DNA of 64,000 bases from Microbacterium oryzae. GTDB taxonomy: Bacteria > Actinomycetota > Actinomycetes > Actinomycetales > Microbacteriaceae. The stretch lies in assembly GCF_009735645.1 (NCBI RefSeq), contig NZ_CP032550.1, forward strand, positions 2,108,001 to 2,172,000, read 5' to 3'. Shown piece by piece: positions 50,266-59,508 of the stretch (positions are counted from its first letter, which is position 1; the number at the start of each line of letters is the position of its first letter). The position numbers and the translations under genes are program-made. The notes under the pieces are model-generated. The model saw nothing but the letters and a program-made list of their open reading frames with translations, was not told the DNA's origin and did no database searches.

Positions 50266-51648
50266 GTGACCGCATTCCCCATCCAGCCCCTGAGCCCGCT
50301 CGACGGCCGCTACCAGCCCGTCGTGTCTCCGCTCGGCGACTACCTCTCGGAGGCCGGCCTCAACCGCGCCCGCGTCGAGGTCGAGGTCGAGTGGATCATC
50401 GCCCTCACCGACAACTCGCTCTTCGGCACGTCCGCCCTGTCGGAGGACGACAAGGCCCGCCTGCGCGCGCTGTACCTCACCTTCGGGCAGGCCGAGATCG
50501 ACTGGCTCGCCGAGCGCGAGGCCGTGACCCGCCACGACGTGAAGGCCGTGGAGTACCTCGTCCGCGACCGGCTCTCGCAGCTCGGCCTCGACGACATCGC
50601 CGAGCTCACCCACTTCGGCTGCACGAGCGAGGACATCAACTCCCTCTCCTACGCGCTCACCGTCAAGCGCGCGGTCACCGGAGTCTGGCTGCCCGCGCTG
50701 CGCGCCGTGGTGGAGCGCCTCCGCGCGCTCGCCCTCGAGCACGCCGACGCCGCGATGCTCTCGCGCACCCACGGCCAGCCCGCGACGCCGACGACCATGG
50801 GCAAGGAGCTCGGCGTGTTCGTCTGGCGCCTCGAGCGCGTCATCGGCCAGCTCGAGAGCACCGAGTACCTCGGCAAGTTCTCGGGCGCCACCGGTACCTG
50901 GTCCGCGCACCTCGCCGCCGCCCCCGTCGTGGCGTGGCCGAACATCGCGCGCGCCTTCGTCGAGTCGCTGGGCCTGACCTTCAACCCGGTCACGACGCAG
51001 ATCGAGTCGCACGACTGGCAGGTGGAGCTGTACGACCGCGCTCGCCACGCGGGCGGCATCCTCCACAACCTCGCGAGCGACATCTGGACGTACATCTCGA
51101 TGGGGTACTTCGCGCAGATCCCCGTCGCGGGCGCCACGGGCTCCTCGACCATGCCGCACAAGATCAACCCCATCCGCTTCGAGAACGCGGAGGCGAACCT
51201 CGAGATCGCCGGCGGCCTGTTCACGACCCTCGCCCAGACGCTCGTCACCTCGCGCCTCCAGCGCGACCTCACCGACTCGACCACGCAGCGCAACATCGGC
51301 GTCGCCTTCGGGCACTCGCTGCTCGCGCTGGACAACCTCCGCCGCGGCCTCGGCGAGATCTCGCTCTCGCGCGACGTGCTCCTCGCCGACCTCGACGTCA
51401 ACTGGGAGGTCCTCGGCGAGGCCATCCAGACCGTCGTCCGCGCGGAGGTCGTCGCGGGCCGCTCGCAGATCACCGACCCCTATGCGCTGCTGAAGGAGCT
51501 CACGCGCGGCCGCCGGGTCGGCGCCGCCGAGCTCGCCGAGTTCGTGCAGGGCCTCGACATCGGCGACGAGGCGAAGGAGCGCCTGCTGGCGCTGACGCCC
51601 GCGACCTACACGGGCCTGGCGGAGCGGCTCACGCGCACCTACCTCTGA
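50266..51648 (+). CDS. purB: Adenylosuccinate lyase
   Basis: A 460-aa enzyme of purine synthesis, cleaving SAICAR and adenylosuccinate to release fumarate. Key parts: LSPLDGRYQPVVSPLGDYLS, AVEYLVRDRL, ELTHFGCTSEDINSLSYAL, the catalytic His in SRTHGQPATPTTMGKELGVF (about residue 168) and the flexible loop GSSTMPHKINPIRFENAEAN (about 297-316). It is of the long E. coli type. GTG start has a GGAGG site at good spacing. The TGA is four bases from the stop of the convergent merR gene, within a perfect CTGAGGCCTCAG palindrome. Confidence 0.96.
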   Translation: MTAFPIQPLSPLDGRYQPVVSPLGDYLSEAGLNRARVEVEVEWIIALTDNSLFGTSALSEDDKARLRALYLTFGQAEIDWLAEREAVTRHDVKAVEYLVRDRLSQLGLDDIAELTHFGCTSEDINSLSYALTVKRAVTGVWLPALRAVVERLRALALEHADAAMLSRTHGQPATPTTMGKELGVFVWRLERVIGQLESTEYLGKFSGATGTWSAHLAAAPVVAWPNIARAFVESLGLTFNPVTTQIESHDWQVELYDRARHAGGILHNLASDIWTYISMGYFAQIPVAGATGSSTMPHKINPIRFENAEANLEIAGGLFTTLAQTLVTSRLQRDLTDSTTQRNIGVAFGHSLLALDNLRRGLGEISLSRDVLLADLDVNWEVLGEAIQTVVRAEVVAGRSQITDPYALLKELTRGRRVGAAELAEFVQGLDIGDEAKERLLALTPATYTGLAERLTRTYL

Positions 51649-51652
51649 GGCC

Positions 51653-52114
51653 TCAGGTGCGGCCGAGCCGGGCTCCGACGGGAACGTCGGGGCCCGGCTC
51701 CGTCCACCCCATGCCGCGGCGCGTGCCCGCGACGATGTCGGCCACGTTCGCCCGGAAGTTCGGGCAGGTGGAGATGTCGTGCGCGCGACACTCCAGCGCG
51801 TGTCGCGCCATCGCCCGCGCGCGCTCGAGCGCCGCGATCCGCTCGTCGATGTCCGACAGCTGCCCCTCCAGCACCTCCCGGCGCCCCGCGGTGCCCGCGT
51901 CGAGGAGCGCGCGGATCTGGTCGAGCCCCATCCCCGCCATCCGGCTCGCGAGGATCACCGCGACCCGGTAGGCGTCGGCCTCGCCGTACCGCCGACGACC
52001 CGCGCCGTCGCGGTCGGGCTCCAGCAGCCCGCGATCCTCCCAGTGCCGCAGGACGTGAGTCGCGAGGCCGAACCGCTCCGCCATCTCGCCGATGCTCCAC
52101 GCGCTTGACTTCAT
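51653..52114 (-). CDS. MerR family transcriptional regulator
   Basis: A 153-aa regulator. The N-terminal winged HTH reads WSIGEMAERFGLATHVLRHW, then EDRGLLEPDRDGAGRRRYGE and AYRVAVILASRMAGMGLDQI, followed by a dimerisation coiled coil (SDIDERIAALERARAMARHA). The C terminus has Cys in LECRAHDISTC, two to three residues that may bind a metal or sense redox. It is divergent from the flavoprotein gene; a palindrome of the MerR type overlaps its own ATG. Confidence 0.88.
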   Translation of the reverse strand: MKSSAWSIGEMAERFGLATHVLRHWEDRGLLEPDRDGAGRRRYGEADAYRVAVILASRMAGMGLDQIRALLDAGTAGRREVLEGQLSDIDERIAALERARAMARHALECRAHDISTCPNFRANVADIVAGTRRGMGWTEPGPDVPVGARLGRT

Positions 52115-52135
52115 GTGGACATGAAGTCACACACT
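52105..52135 (+). promoter_or_regulatory. MerR-type promoter and operator of the flavoprotein gene
   Basis: TGACTTCATGT (52106-52116) and ACATGAAGTCA (52119-52129) form a perfect 11-bp inverted repeat with a GG centre. It fills the spacer between TTGACT (52105-52110) and CACACT (52130-52135), 19 bases apart, as in MerR-activated promoters. It covers the merR start codon (52112-52114), so MerR binding should also repress merR. Confidence 0.75.
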
Positions 52136-52173
52136 GGCTCCCGACGCAACTCGCGCATCGAGAAGGAGCCCCC

Positions 52174-53070
52174 ATGAACGACGTCGCCATCCTCGGCGGA
52201 GGCCCCGCCGGCCTCCAGTCCGCCCTCACCCTCGGCCGCATGCACCGGTCCACGGTGCTCATCGACTCCGGCGCCTACCGCAACGCCGCCACGAGCGCCA
52301 TGCACAACCTCGTGACGAACGACGGCCGCGCCCCCGCCGACTTCCGCGAGGTCGCCCGCCACGAGATCGAGGAGTACGCCTCGGTGACCTCGCTGACGGG
52401 GAGCGTGACGTCGATCGCGGGGACCCCGGGCGCCTTCGCGCTCGCCCTCGCCGACGGCTCGCAGATCGAGGCCCGACGCGTGATCCTCGCGACCGGCGTC
52501 GCCGACGCGCTCCCGGCCATCCCCGGCCTCGCCGAGATCTTCGGCGACGTCGTCGCCCACTGCCCGTTCTGCCATGGCCACGAGTTCGCCGGCCGGCGCG
52601 TGGGCATCCTCGGCGCCGGGGAGCACGCCGCGCGCCTGGCGGTCATGCTCGCGCCCATCGCGAGCGAGGTGGTCGTGCTGCCCGGCGACGCGGCCGCGCC
52701 CGACGCTCTCGCGCGCACCGGCGCGCTCGCCCTCCCCGGTGACATCGCCCGCGTCGCCGAGATCGCCGACGGCGTCGAGGTGACCTTCGCGGATGGCCGG
52801 AGCGAGCGCTTCGCGGGGCTGTTCACGTCGACCGCATGGCGGCAGGCCGCCCCCTTCGCCGACGACCTGGGCCTCGCCGTGAGCGAGAGCGGCGGCGTGC
52901 TCGTCGACGGCTTCGGGCGCACGAGCGCGGCCGGGATCTACGCCGCGGGCGACATCGCGCAGCCTCCCGGCCTGCCCGCCCCGCTGCACTCGGTGGCGAT
53001 GGCCATCTCGACCGGCATGCTCGCCGCCGCCGCGTGCGTGCAGGACGAGGTCACGGCGGTGCGGGGATAG
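52174..53070 (+). CDS. Thioredoxin-reductase-like FAD/NAD(P) oxidoreductase
   Basis: A 298-aa flavoprotein. FAD-binding start VAILGGGPAGLQSALTLGRM (about 4-23), then VTSIAGTPGAFALALADGSQ, RRVILATGVADALPAIPG, the redox pair in AHCPFCHGHEF (CxxC, about 130-140), a second dinucleotide site GILGAGEHAARLAVML and the C-terminal FAD motif GIYAAGDIAQPPG. It is similar to low-molecular-weight thioredoxin reductases and gliotoxin-oxidase-like proteins. No thioredoxin gene is near. The ATG has an AAGGAG site. It is probably activated by the divergent MerR regulator, with oxidative or thiol stress as inference. Confidence 0.9.
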   Translation: MNDVAILGGGPAGLQSALTLGRMHRSTVLIDSGAYRNAATSAMHNLVTNDGRAPADFREVARHEIEEYASVTSLTGSVTSIAGTPGAFALALADGSQIEARRVILATGVADALPAIPGLAEIFGDVVAHCPFCHGHEFAGRRVGILGAGEHAARLAVMLAPIASEVVVLPGDAAAPDALARTGALALPGDIARVAEIADGVEVTFADGRSERFAGLFTSTAWRQAAPFADDLGLAVSESGGVLVDGFGRTSAAGIYAAGDIAQPPGLPAPLHSVAMAISTGMLAAAACVQDEVTAVRG

Positions 53071-53373
53071 CTACCGCTTGCCGGCGTCGTCCTCGTCGTC
53101 GGGCAGGAGGATCGGACGGTCGATGGTCTTCGTCACATCGGCGGGGTCCACGACGAGCAGGAGCATCGCGACGAACAGCAGCACGACGATGAAGACGATG
53201 CCGGCGATGATCGCGGCCACCGTCCAGGCCTGCGCGATGACCTCGGCGGGCTGCTGCGTGAACGCGCCCATCGACATGGCGCCCACGAGCAGCGCGAACA
53301 CCGCGGAGCCGAAGGCGATCGCGAGGAGCTGGACGGGACGCATGAGCGCGCGCCTGGTGGGTTTGTCGGTCAC
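53071..53373 (-). CDS. Small membrane protein
   Basis: A 100-aa protein with two hydrophobic helices (about 15-37, LLAIAFGSAVFALLVGAM, and 48-72, TVAAIIAGIVFIVVLLFVAM) and an acidic C-terminal tail (RPILLPDDEDDAGKR). No family recognised. GTG start overlaps the stop of the upstream membrane-protein gene (GTGA), so the two are one unit and may form a complex. It is convergent with the flavoprotein gene; the stop codons are adjacent. Confidence 0.72.
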   Translation of the reverse strand: MTDKPTRRALMRPVQLLAIAFGSAVFALLVGAMSMGAFTQQPAEVIAQAWTVAAIIAGIVFIVVLLFVAMLLLVVDPADVTKTIDRPILLPDDEDDAGKR

Positions 53374-54029
53374 GGACGGTCCTCCGGGGTGCGGGCTTCG
53401 GGCCCGCTGGTCGATGCTGCGGTCGTCGGCTCGAGCTCCGACGAGGCCGGCGAGAGGCCGGCGATGGCGAGGAACACGGCGACGATGGCCGCGTACCCGC
53501 CGAACAGGCCGACGGCGATGATCTCGCCGGTGAGGGTGAAGGTGCGCCCGGCGTCCTCGATGAAGTAGTCCAGCGCGTAGCCCGAGGGCACGAGGAGCGT
53601 GGCCACGCCGATGACGAGCGTGAGCACGCCGATCGTGAGGGTGTCGCGCGCCACGACGCGGTCGCCGTGCCGCCGCTCGAACACGCCCATGCCGGTCTCC
53701 AGCGCGCCGGCGATCACGGCCCAGATCGGGATCACGGCGAAGTAGAGGGCCGCGCCGCGCGCACCCGTGATGCCCGCGGCCATCCCCGCGAAGACGTACG
53801 CCAGCGCGAGGAGGGTCGGCACGGTGCGGTGCCCGGCGCGCGTCACCATCCAGGCGCCGAGGCCCAGGACGACGCCGGTGGCGATGGCCCAGCCGCTGAA
53901 CACCGACAGCCCGACGGATGCCGAGTGGTCGGGCGAGAAGGTCACCATGAGCGCGGCGAACGCGGCCAGGAGCGCGCGGAGCAGCTGGACATGGCGAGTG
54001 CTCGGTGCGAACGGCTTGCGTGCGGGCAT
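53370..54029 (-). CDS. Polytopic membrane protein of unknown function
   Basis: A 219-aa protein with about six hydrophobic helices (LLRALLAAFAALMVTF, VFSGWAIATGVVLGLGAWM, TVPTLLALAYVFAGMAAGIT, YFAVIPIWAVIAGALETGM, LTIGVLTLVIGVATLLVPSG and IAVGLFGGYAAIVAVFLAI). The spacing resembles DUF308/HdeD-like proteins. A Glu lies within the fourth helix. The C-terminal tail is disordered. ATG at 54029 has a GAGG site. It is coupled to the 100-aa membrane protein and divergent from purU. Confidence 0.75.
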   Translation of the reverse strand: MPARKPFAPSTRHVQLLRALLAAFAALMVTFSPDHSASVGLSVFSGWAIATGVVLGLGAWMVTRAGHRTVPTLLALAYVFAGMAAGITGARGAALYFAVIPIWAVIAGALETGMGVFERRHGDRVVARDTLTIGVLTLVIGVATLLVPSGYALDYFIEDAGRTFTLTGEIIAVGLFGGYAAIVAVFLAIAGLSPASSELEPTTAASTSGPEARTPEDRP

Positions 54030-54132
54030 GGCAGGACCTCGTGCGTGCGAAGGGACACCCCCAGTCTAGAGAACGCGGCCCTGTGAGGGTCCCCCGTCAC
54101 GGGCTCCCGCCCGATCGCGAGAGAATGGGGCC

Positions 54133-55008
54133 ATGACGCCCCAGAGGGAAGACCTGATCGATCACGCCTGCCTCATCGTCGACGGACCCGACCAGTCGGG
54201 AGTCGTCGCCGCGATCGCCGCGCTCATCGCGCGCAACCAGGGCAACATCGTCTCCCTCGACCAGCACTCCACCGACCCCTCCGGCGGGCGCTTCTTCCAG
54301 CGGGTGGTCTTCCACCGCGCGAACTTCGCCGTCGTGAAGGACGAGATCGAGGCGGACCTCGCCGCCACGCTCGAGCCGTTCGGCATGAGCTGGACCCTCG
54401 CCGACCTGTCGATCCCCAAGCGGATGGCCATCCTCGCCTCCAAGGACGACCACTGCCTGCTCGATCTGCTGTGGCGGCACCGCCGCGGGGAGCTGCCCGT
54501 GAGCATCCCGATGGTGATCGCCAACCACACCACCACCGCGGAGGACGTGCGCTCGTTCGGCGTGCCCTTCTTCCACGTGCCCTCGCAGGCCGGACCCGAC
54601 AAGTCGCAGTCCGAGGCCGAGATCGTGAGGCTGCTGAAGGGCAACGTCGACTTCGTCGTGCTCGCCCGGTACATGCAGATCCTCTCCAGCGACTTCCTCG
54701 CCCAGGTGGGTGTGCCCGTGATCAACATCCACCACTCCTTCCTGCCCGCATTCATCGGCGCGAACCCGTACCGCAAGGCGAAGGAGCGCGGCGTGAAGCT
54801 CATCGGCGCCACCAGCCACTACGTGACCGAGGACCTCGACGAGGGCCCGATCATCGAGCAGGACGTGGTGCGCGTCACGCACGCGGACTCGGCCGACGAC
54901 CTGCGCCGCCGCGGCGCCGACGTCGAGCGCGCGGTGCTCTCCCGTGCGGTGCTGTGGCACGCGCAGGACCGTGTGCTGCGTCACGGGAACCACACGATCG
55001 TCTTCTGA
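54133..55008 (+). CDS. purU: Formyltetrahydrofolate deformylase
   Basis: A 291-aa enzyme that hydrolyses 10-formyl-THF to THF and formate. The N-terminal ACT domain (about 10-85) reads LIVDGPDQSGVVAAIAALIA and SLDQHSTDPSGGRFFQRVVF. The formyltransferase-like domain has MAILASKDDHCLLDLLWRHR, VIANHTTTAEDVRSFGVPFF, LARYMQILSSDFL and the catalytic INIHHSFLPAFIGANPYRKA (Asn, His) with ATSHYVTEDLDEGPIIEQD (Asp). It balances one-carbon pools and feeds formate to purine synthesis. Leaderless: GAGAAT, six bases, ATG. A formaldehyde-linked role with hxlAB is possible but unsupported. Confidence 0.96.
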   Translation: MTPQREDLIDHACLIVDGPDQSGVVAAIAALIARNQGNIVSLDQHSTDPSGGRFFQRVVFHRANFAVVKDEIEADLAATLEPFGMSWTLADLSIPKRMAILASKDDHCLLDLLWRHRRGELPVSIPMVIANHTTTAEDVRSFGVPFFHVPSQAGPDKSQSEAEIVRLLKGNVDFVVLARYMQILSSDFLAQVGVPVINIHHSFLPAFIGANPYRKAKERGVKLIGATSHYVTEDLDEGPIIEQDVVRVTHADSADDLRRRGADVERAVLSRAVLWHAQDRVLRHGNHTIVF

Positions 55009-55042
55009 CGCGCGTAGCATCGAGCGCGATCGAAGGAGATCC

Positions 55043-55696
55043 ATGCGCGCCCTCATCGCCACCGGAACCGGCCGCTACGCCGACCCCTGGCACCCCTATG
55101 CGAAGACCAGTCCGCTCATCGCCGAGGTCCTGACCGAGGCCGGCTTCCACGTCGGCATCGATCACGACGTCGATCACGCGATGACGCGCCTCGAAGGCGT
55201 GGACCTCCTGGTCGTGAACGCCGGCGATCCGTGGCGCTCGGAGACGACCGAGCCCCTCGACCCCGCGTCGCTCGCCGGCTTCCGCACGGCGCTCGCGCGC
55301 GGCATCGGCGTGATCGGCGTGCACGCCGCGCTGTCGTCGCTGCGCGACTACCCCGACTGGCCGGTGGCCATCGGCGGGATGTGGGTGCCCAGCCTCTCGT
55401 GGCACCCGCCCCTCGACACCGTCCACGTCACCGGCGGCGCTCTGCCCGATGGCGCGCGCATCGACGACTTCGACGTCGTGGACGAGCGCTACTCGCGCCT
55501 GCAGGCGTTCGGCGAGCGGATGGTCGTGGCCGAGCACGAGACGGAGGGCGAGCGGATGCCCACCGCGTGGGTGCGCGAGCACGGCACCGCGCGCGTCGCC
55601 GTCGACGCGCTAGGGCACGACGAGCGGTCGTGGGCGTCGGATGGCCATCGCGCGCTGTTCACGCAGCTCGCGGGCTGGGTGACGAGCCGGGCGTGA
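55043..55696 (+). CDS. ThuA-like domain protein
   Basis: A 217-aa protein of the ThuA/GATase-1-like fold: MRALIATGTGRYADPWHPYA, LIAEVLTEAGFHVGIDHDVD, LEGVDLLVVNAGDP and GIGVIGVHAALSSL, where a His-Ala replaces the catalytic Cys position of amidotransferases. GMWVPSLSWHPPLDTVHV and RVAVDALGHDERSWASDGHR follow, typical of sugar-related ThuA proteins. The substrate is unknown. It has an AAGGAG site and lies 34 bases after purU, so it can be co-transcribed. Confidence 0.83.
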   Translation: MRALIATGTGRYADPWHPYAKTSPLIAEVLTEAGFHVGIDHDVDHAMTRLEGVDLLVVNAGDPWRSETTEPLDPASLAGFRTALARGIGVIGVHAALSSLRDYPDWPVAIGGMWVPSLSWHPPLDTVHVTGGALPDGARIDDFDVVDERYSRLQAFGERMVVAEHETEGERMPTAWVREHGTARVAVDALGHDERSWASDGHRALFTQLAGWVTSRA

Positions 55697-55752
55697 CGCG
55701 TGCGCTTGTCAAGACCGGGGGCCCGCTGCGCGCACGCCGCTAGCGTGGAGGC

Positions 55753-57450
55753 ATGACGTCTCCGTACGACTCCCGCCCCTGGCTCGCGGCGTACCAGCCC
55801 GATGTGCCGCATGAGATCGGCCCCGTGACCGAGACCCTCAGCGACATGATGGACGCGAGCGTCAAGGCGTACGGCCGGAAGACGGCGCTGGAGTTCTTCG
55901 GCGCGCAGACGACGTACGCCGAGCTCGGGGATCGGATCGCGCGCGCGGCCGAGGGCCTGCGGCGCATCGGCGTGGAGCGCGGCGACCGCGTGGCGCTGAT
56001 CCTGCCGAACTGCCCGCAGCACGTGGTGGCGTTCTACGCGCTGCTGCGCCTCGGCGCGATCGTCGTCGAGCACAACCCGCTCTACACGCCGCGGGAGCTG
56101 CGCCACCAGTTCGAGGATCACGGCGCGCGCTTCGCGATCGTGTGGGACAAGGTCCACGACACCGTGGCGGCGTTCCCCGAGGACCTGCGCGTGACGGGCA
56201 TCGTCAGCGTCGACATCACCCGGTCGCTGCCGCTCCCGCAGCGGATGGCCCTGCGCCTGCCGATCCGGAAGGCACGCGAGACGCGCGAGCGGCTCACGCA
56301 GCGGCCATCCGCCCGCCGCGTGCTCACGTGGGAGACCCTCGTCGACGGCCGCCGCCTCTCGCGGAAGACCCCACGGCCCGCGCTCGACGATGTCGCGCTG
56401 CTGCAGTACACCAGCGGCACGACCGGATCGCCCAAGGGCGCGATGCTCACGCACCGCAACCTGCGTGCGAACGCGCAGCAGGGTCAGGCGTGGGTTCCGG
56501 GGCTGCGGGAGGGCGAGGAGACGTTCTACGGGGTCCTGCCGCTCTTCCACGCGTACGGGATGACGCTCTGCCTGACGTTCGCGATGAGCATCGGGGCGAA
56601 GCTCGTGCTCTTCCCGACCTTCGACCCCGATCTCGTCGCCCGGGCGGCGCGGAAGAGCCCGCCGACGTTCCTCCCCGCGGTGCCGCCGATCTACGACCGG
56701 CTCGCGCGGGCCGCCCAGCAGGGCGCCATCGATCTGAGCTCGATCCGCTTCGCGATCTCCGGCGCCATGAGCCTGCCGACCTCGACCGTGCGGAAGTGGG
56801 AGTACGTCAGCGGCGGCCTCCTCGTCGAGGGCTACGGCATGACGGAGACCTCCCCGGTCGCGCTCGGCAACCCGATCGGCCCCAGCCGCCGTCCCGGCAC
56901 GGTGGGCGTGCCCTTCCCCAGCACCGACATCCGCGTCGTCGACCCCGAGGACCCCGACCGCGACCTGCCCCCGGGCGAGGCCGGCGAGCTGCTCATCCGC
57001 GGGCCGCAGGTGTTCTCCGGCTACTGGCAGCGCCCCGACGAGACCCACGCGGTGCTCCTCGACGACGGATGGCTGCGCACCGGCGACATCGCGACGGTCT
57101 CGGAGGACGGATTCGTCACGATCGTCGACCGACTGAAGGAGCTCATCATCACGGGCGGCTTCAACGTGTCGCCCAGCGAGGTCGAGGAGACGCTCGTCTC
57201 GCACCCGGACGTGGACGAGGCGGCGGTCGTCTCGCTGCCGCGCGCGGAGGGCGGCGAGTCGGTGGCCGCCGTCGTCGTGCTGCGGGCGGACGCCGAGCAG
57301 GAGGCCGAGGCGCTGCGCGACTTCTGCCGCACGCACCTCGCCGCCTACAAGGTGCCGCGTCGGATCGAGTTCGCGAACGAGCTGCCGCGGTCGCTCGTGG
57401 GCAAGGTGCTGCGCCGGGAAGTGCGCGAGCGCCTCATCGCGCAGGACTGA
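55753..57450 (+). CDS. Long-chain fatty-acid CoA ligase
   Basis: A 565-aa AMP-forming acyl-CoA synthetase. ATP-binding LLQYTSGTTGSPKGAMLTHR (about 216-235), then YGVLPLFHAYGMTL, the A5 motif VEGYGMTETSPVALGN (about 358-373), A7/A8 DDGWLRTGDIATVSEDGFVT and RLKELIITGGFNVSPSEVEE, and the catalytic Lys in LPRSLVGKVLRREV near the C terminus. It activates fatty acids for lipid synthesis or beta-oxidation. Leaderless: TAGCGT, six bases, ATG. It is convergent with the BCCT transporter; a bidirectional terminator lies between. Confidence 0.94.
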   Translation: MTSPYDSRPWLAAYQPDVPHEIGPVTETLSDMMDASVKAYGRKTALEFFGAQTTYAELGDRIARAAEGLRRIGVERGDRVALILPNCPQHVVAFYALLRLGAIVVEHNPLYTPRELRHQFEDHGARFAIVWDKVHDTVAAFPEDLRVTGIVSVDITRSLPLPQRMALRLPIRKARETRERLTQRPSARRVLTWETLVDGRRLSRKTPRPALDDVALLQYTSGTTGSPKGAMLTHRNLRANAQQGQAWVPGLREGEETFYGVLPLFHAYGMTLCLTFAMSIGAKLVLFPTFDPDLVARAARKSPPTFLPAVPPIYDRLARAAQQGAIDLSSIRFAISGAMSLPTSTVRKWEYVSGGLLVEGYGMTETSPVALGNPIGPSRRPGTVGVPFPSTDIRVVDPEDPDRDLPPGEAGELLIRGPQVFSGYWQRPDETHAVLLDDGWLRTGDIATVSEDGFVTIVDRLKELIITGGFNVSPSEVEETLVSHPDVDEAAVVSLPRAEGGESVAAVVVLRADAEQEAEALRDFCRTHLAAYKVPRRIEFANELPRSLVGKVLRREVRERLIAQD

Positions 57451-57464
57451 CTACCAGCAGCATG

Positions 57465-57499
57465 ACGACGCCCCCGCCCCTGACGGGCGAGGGCGTCGT
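57465..57499. terminator. Bidirectional terminator between the CoA ligase and BCCT genes
   Basis: ACGACGCCC-C-CGCCC pairs with GGGCG-A-GGGCGTCGT (57465-57479 with 57485-57499): a 15-position stem with one mismatch and a 5-base loop. It is 14 bases after the ligase stop and 17 bases after the BCCT stop on the other strand. Confidence 0.8.
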
Positions 57500-57516
57500 G
57501 GAACGGACAGAAGCGA

Positions 57517-59457
57517 TCAGTCTCCGAGCTCGCGCGGCTTCTCGCGCTCGTGCGACTCCTCCTCGGGGAGGCGGTCGCCGCCCGGTGCGGCCGAGCCGCC
57601 GAGGTCGGGCTCGGTCTCGTCGAGGATGGGGTGCGCCTCGGTCTTCGCGTACAGCTCGGTGAACGCCTCGTCGACGACGGGGTCGACCCACGCGAGGTCG
57701 TCGGTGGAGTGATCGTAGGGCGCCGGGACGAGCGCGAAGTCGTCGCCGTACTCCTCGAGGCCCGCGCGCACGCTGTGACGCACCGCGCGCTCCGCGTACT
57801 CGTCGCGCAGGATGAGCGGGTCGCGGTTGAGGTCCTTGATGAACGCCACCATCATGAACGCCATGATCACCGCGAACGGCAGCGCCGCGATGATCGTGAC
57901 GTTCTGCAGTGCGGTGAGGCCGCTGCCCTCGGCGCCGCCGGCGGCGAGCAGCACGGCCGCGATGATGCCCACGAGCGAACCCCAGATCACCGTGACCCAC
58001 CGGGTCGGCTCCGGGTTGCCGCGCTGAGACAGCGTGCCCATCACGAGCGATGCGGAGTCGGCGCCCGTGACGAAGAAGATCGCCACGAGGATCGCGAGGA
58101 TCACGGTCGTCACCGCCGAGAGCGGCAGATCGGCCAGCACGCCGAACAGCACGCTCTCCGGCGGGTCGACGGTCAGGCCCGCGCCGTTCATCTGCTGATC
58201 CATCGCGGTGGTGCCGAAGATGGCGAACCAGATAAACGAGATGACCGACGGCACGACGACGACGACCGACACGAACTGACGCAGGGTGCGCCCGCGCGAG
58301 ATCTTCGCGATGAACATGCCGACGAAGGGCGACCACGAGATCCACCACGCCCAGTAGAAGATCGTCCAGCTCGAGAGGAAGGCCTGGACCTCTTCGCCCT
58401 GCGACCCGGAGCGGGCGGCCATCGTCGTGAAGTCGGTCAGGAACTGCGCGGCGACCGACGGGATGATGTTGATGATGAGCATCGTCGGGCCGACGAAGAA
58501 CACGAAGAACGCCAGCAGGAGCGCGACGACCGCGTTGATGTTCGACAGGGCGCGGATGCCCCGGGAGACTCCCGAGACCGCCGACGCGATGAACGCGGCC
58601 GTGAGCACCGCGATCACGCCGATGAGCAGGCCGTTGCCGACCGCGCCGATGCCCGTGATGAGCTCGACGCCGTGGCCGATCTGCAGCGCCCCGAGGCCCA
58701 GCGACGCGGCGGTGCCGAACAGGGTCACGATGATCGAGAAGACGTCGATGGTGCGCCCGACGCGGCCGTTCGTCCGCCGCTCGCCGAGGAGCGGGGCGAA
58801 GATCGAGGAGATGAGCGGCGTGCGGCCGCGACGGTAGGCGCCGTACGCGATGGCTCCGCCGACGAGCGCGTAGAACGACCACGCCTGCGGGCCCCAGTGG
58901 TAGAGCACCTGGGTGAGGGAGGTGTGCATCGCCTCGATGGTCGCCGCCTCCGCGGTGTTCGGCGGCGGGCTCTCGAAGAACGTGAGCGGCTCGGCCGCCC
59001 CCCAGAACACGAGGCCGATGCCCATGCCCGCGGCGAACAGCATCGAGATCCAGGAGAACACCGAGAACTCCGGCGCCTCGTCGTCGCGCCCGAGCCGGAT
59101 CCGGCCGAACCGGCCGAACCCGACGTAGAGCATGAAGACGAGCACGACCGTGGCGATCACGGTGAAGAAGACCCCGAGGTACTCGATCACCCAGTCCAGC
59201 ACGCTGCTCGCCGTGCCGGCGAGGTTGTCGGGCGCCGCGATGCCCCAGCCGATGAAGGCGACGGTGGCGGCGATCGCGATGCCGAAGACCAGCCGGTCGG
59301 TGCGGAAGTCGCGGCCGGTCTGCTCGACCCCGATGCCGGGGATCAGCGCCGGGTGCACACCCTGCGGCGCCGGGTCTGCGATGTCGCGGACGATTCTCTT
59401 CGCAGCGTCGGCGGCTCCTGATGGCCTGCCACTGCGATGCTTCTCAGTTCCGGTCAT
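57517..59457 (-). CDS. BCCT family betaine/choline/carnitine transporter
   Basis: A 646-aa transporter with 12 predicted helices. The family signature is in FSWISMLFAAGMGIGLVFWG and AEPLTFFESPPP, followed by TLTQVLYHWGPQAWSFYALV-like segment (SLTQVLYHWGPQAW) and FYWAWWISWSPFVGMFIAKI with SRGRTLRQF (the substrate Trp-box). A long charged C-terminal tail (about 85 residues, LAWVDPVVDEAFTELYAKTE onward) may sense osmolarity. It imports compatible solutes with Na+ or H+. ATG at 59457 is preferred; an ATG three codons upstream overlaps a possible site. Confidence 0.94.
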   Translation of the reverse strand: MTGTEKHRSGRPSGAADAAKRIVRDIADPAPQGVHPALIPGIGVEQTGRDFRTDRLVFGIAIAATVAFIGWGIAAPDNLAGTASSVLDWVIEYLGVFFTVIATVVLVFMLYVGFGRFGRIRLGRDDEAPEFSVFSWISMLFAAGMGIGLVFWGAAEPLTFFESPPPNTAEAATIEAMHTSLTQVLYHWGPQAWSFYALVGGAIAYGAYRRGRTPLISSIFAPLLGERRTNGRVGRTIDVFSIIVTLFGTAASLGLGALQIGHGVELITGIGAVGNGLLIGVIAVLTAAFIASAVSGVSRGIRALSNINAVVALLLAFFVFFVGPTMLIINIIPSVAAQFLTDFTTMAARSGSQGEEVQAFLSSWTIFYWAWWISWSPFVGMFIAKISRGRTLRQFVSVVVVVPSVISFIWFAIFGTTAMDQQMNGAGLTVDPPESVLFGVLADLPLSAVTTVILAILVAIFFVTGADSASLVMGTLSQRGNPEPTRWVTVIWGSLVGIIAAVLLAAGGAEGSGLTALQNVTIIAALPFAVIMAFMMVAFIKDLNRDPLILRDEYAERAVRHSVRAGLEEYGDDFALVPAPYDHSTDDLAWVDPVVDEAFTELYAKTEAHPILDETEPDLGGSAAPGGDRLPEEESHEREKPRELGD

Positions 59458-59508
59458 TCTCGCCATCCTGCCAAAGTCGTATGTACGGCGCATGAATGCG
59501 CTGAGCGG

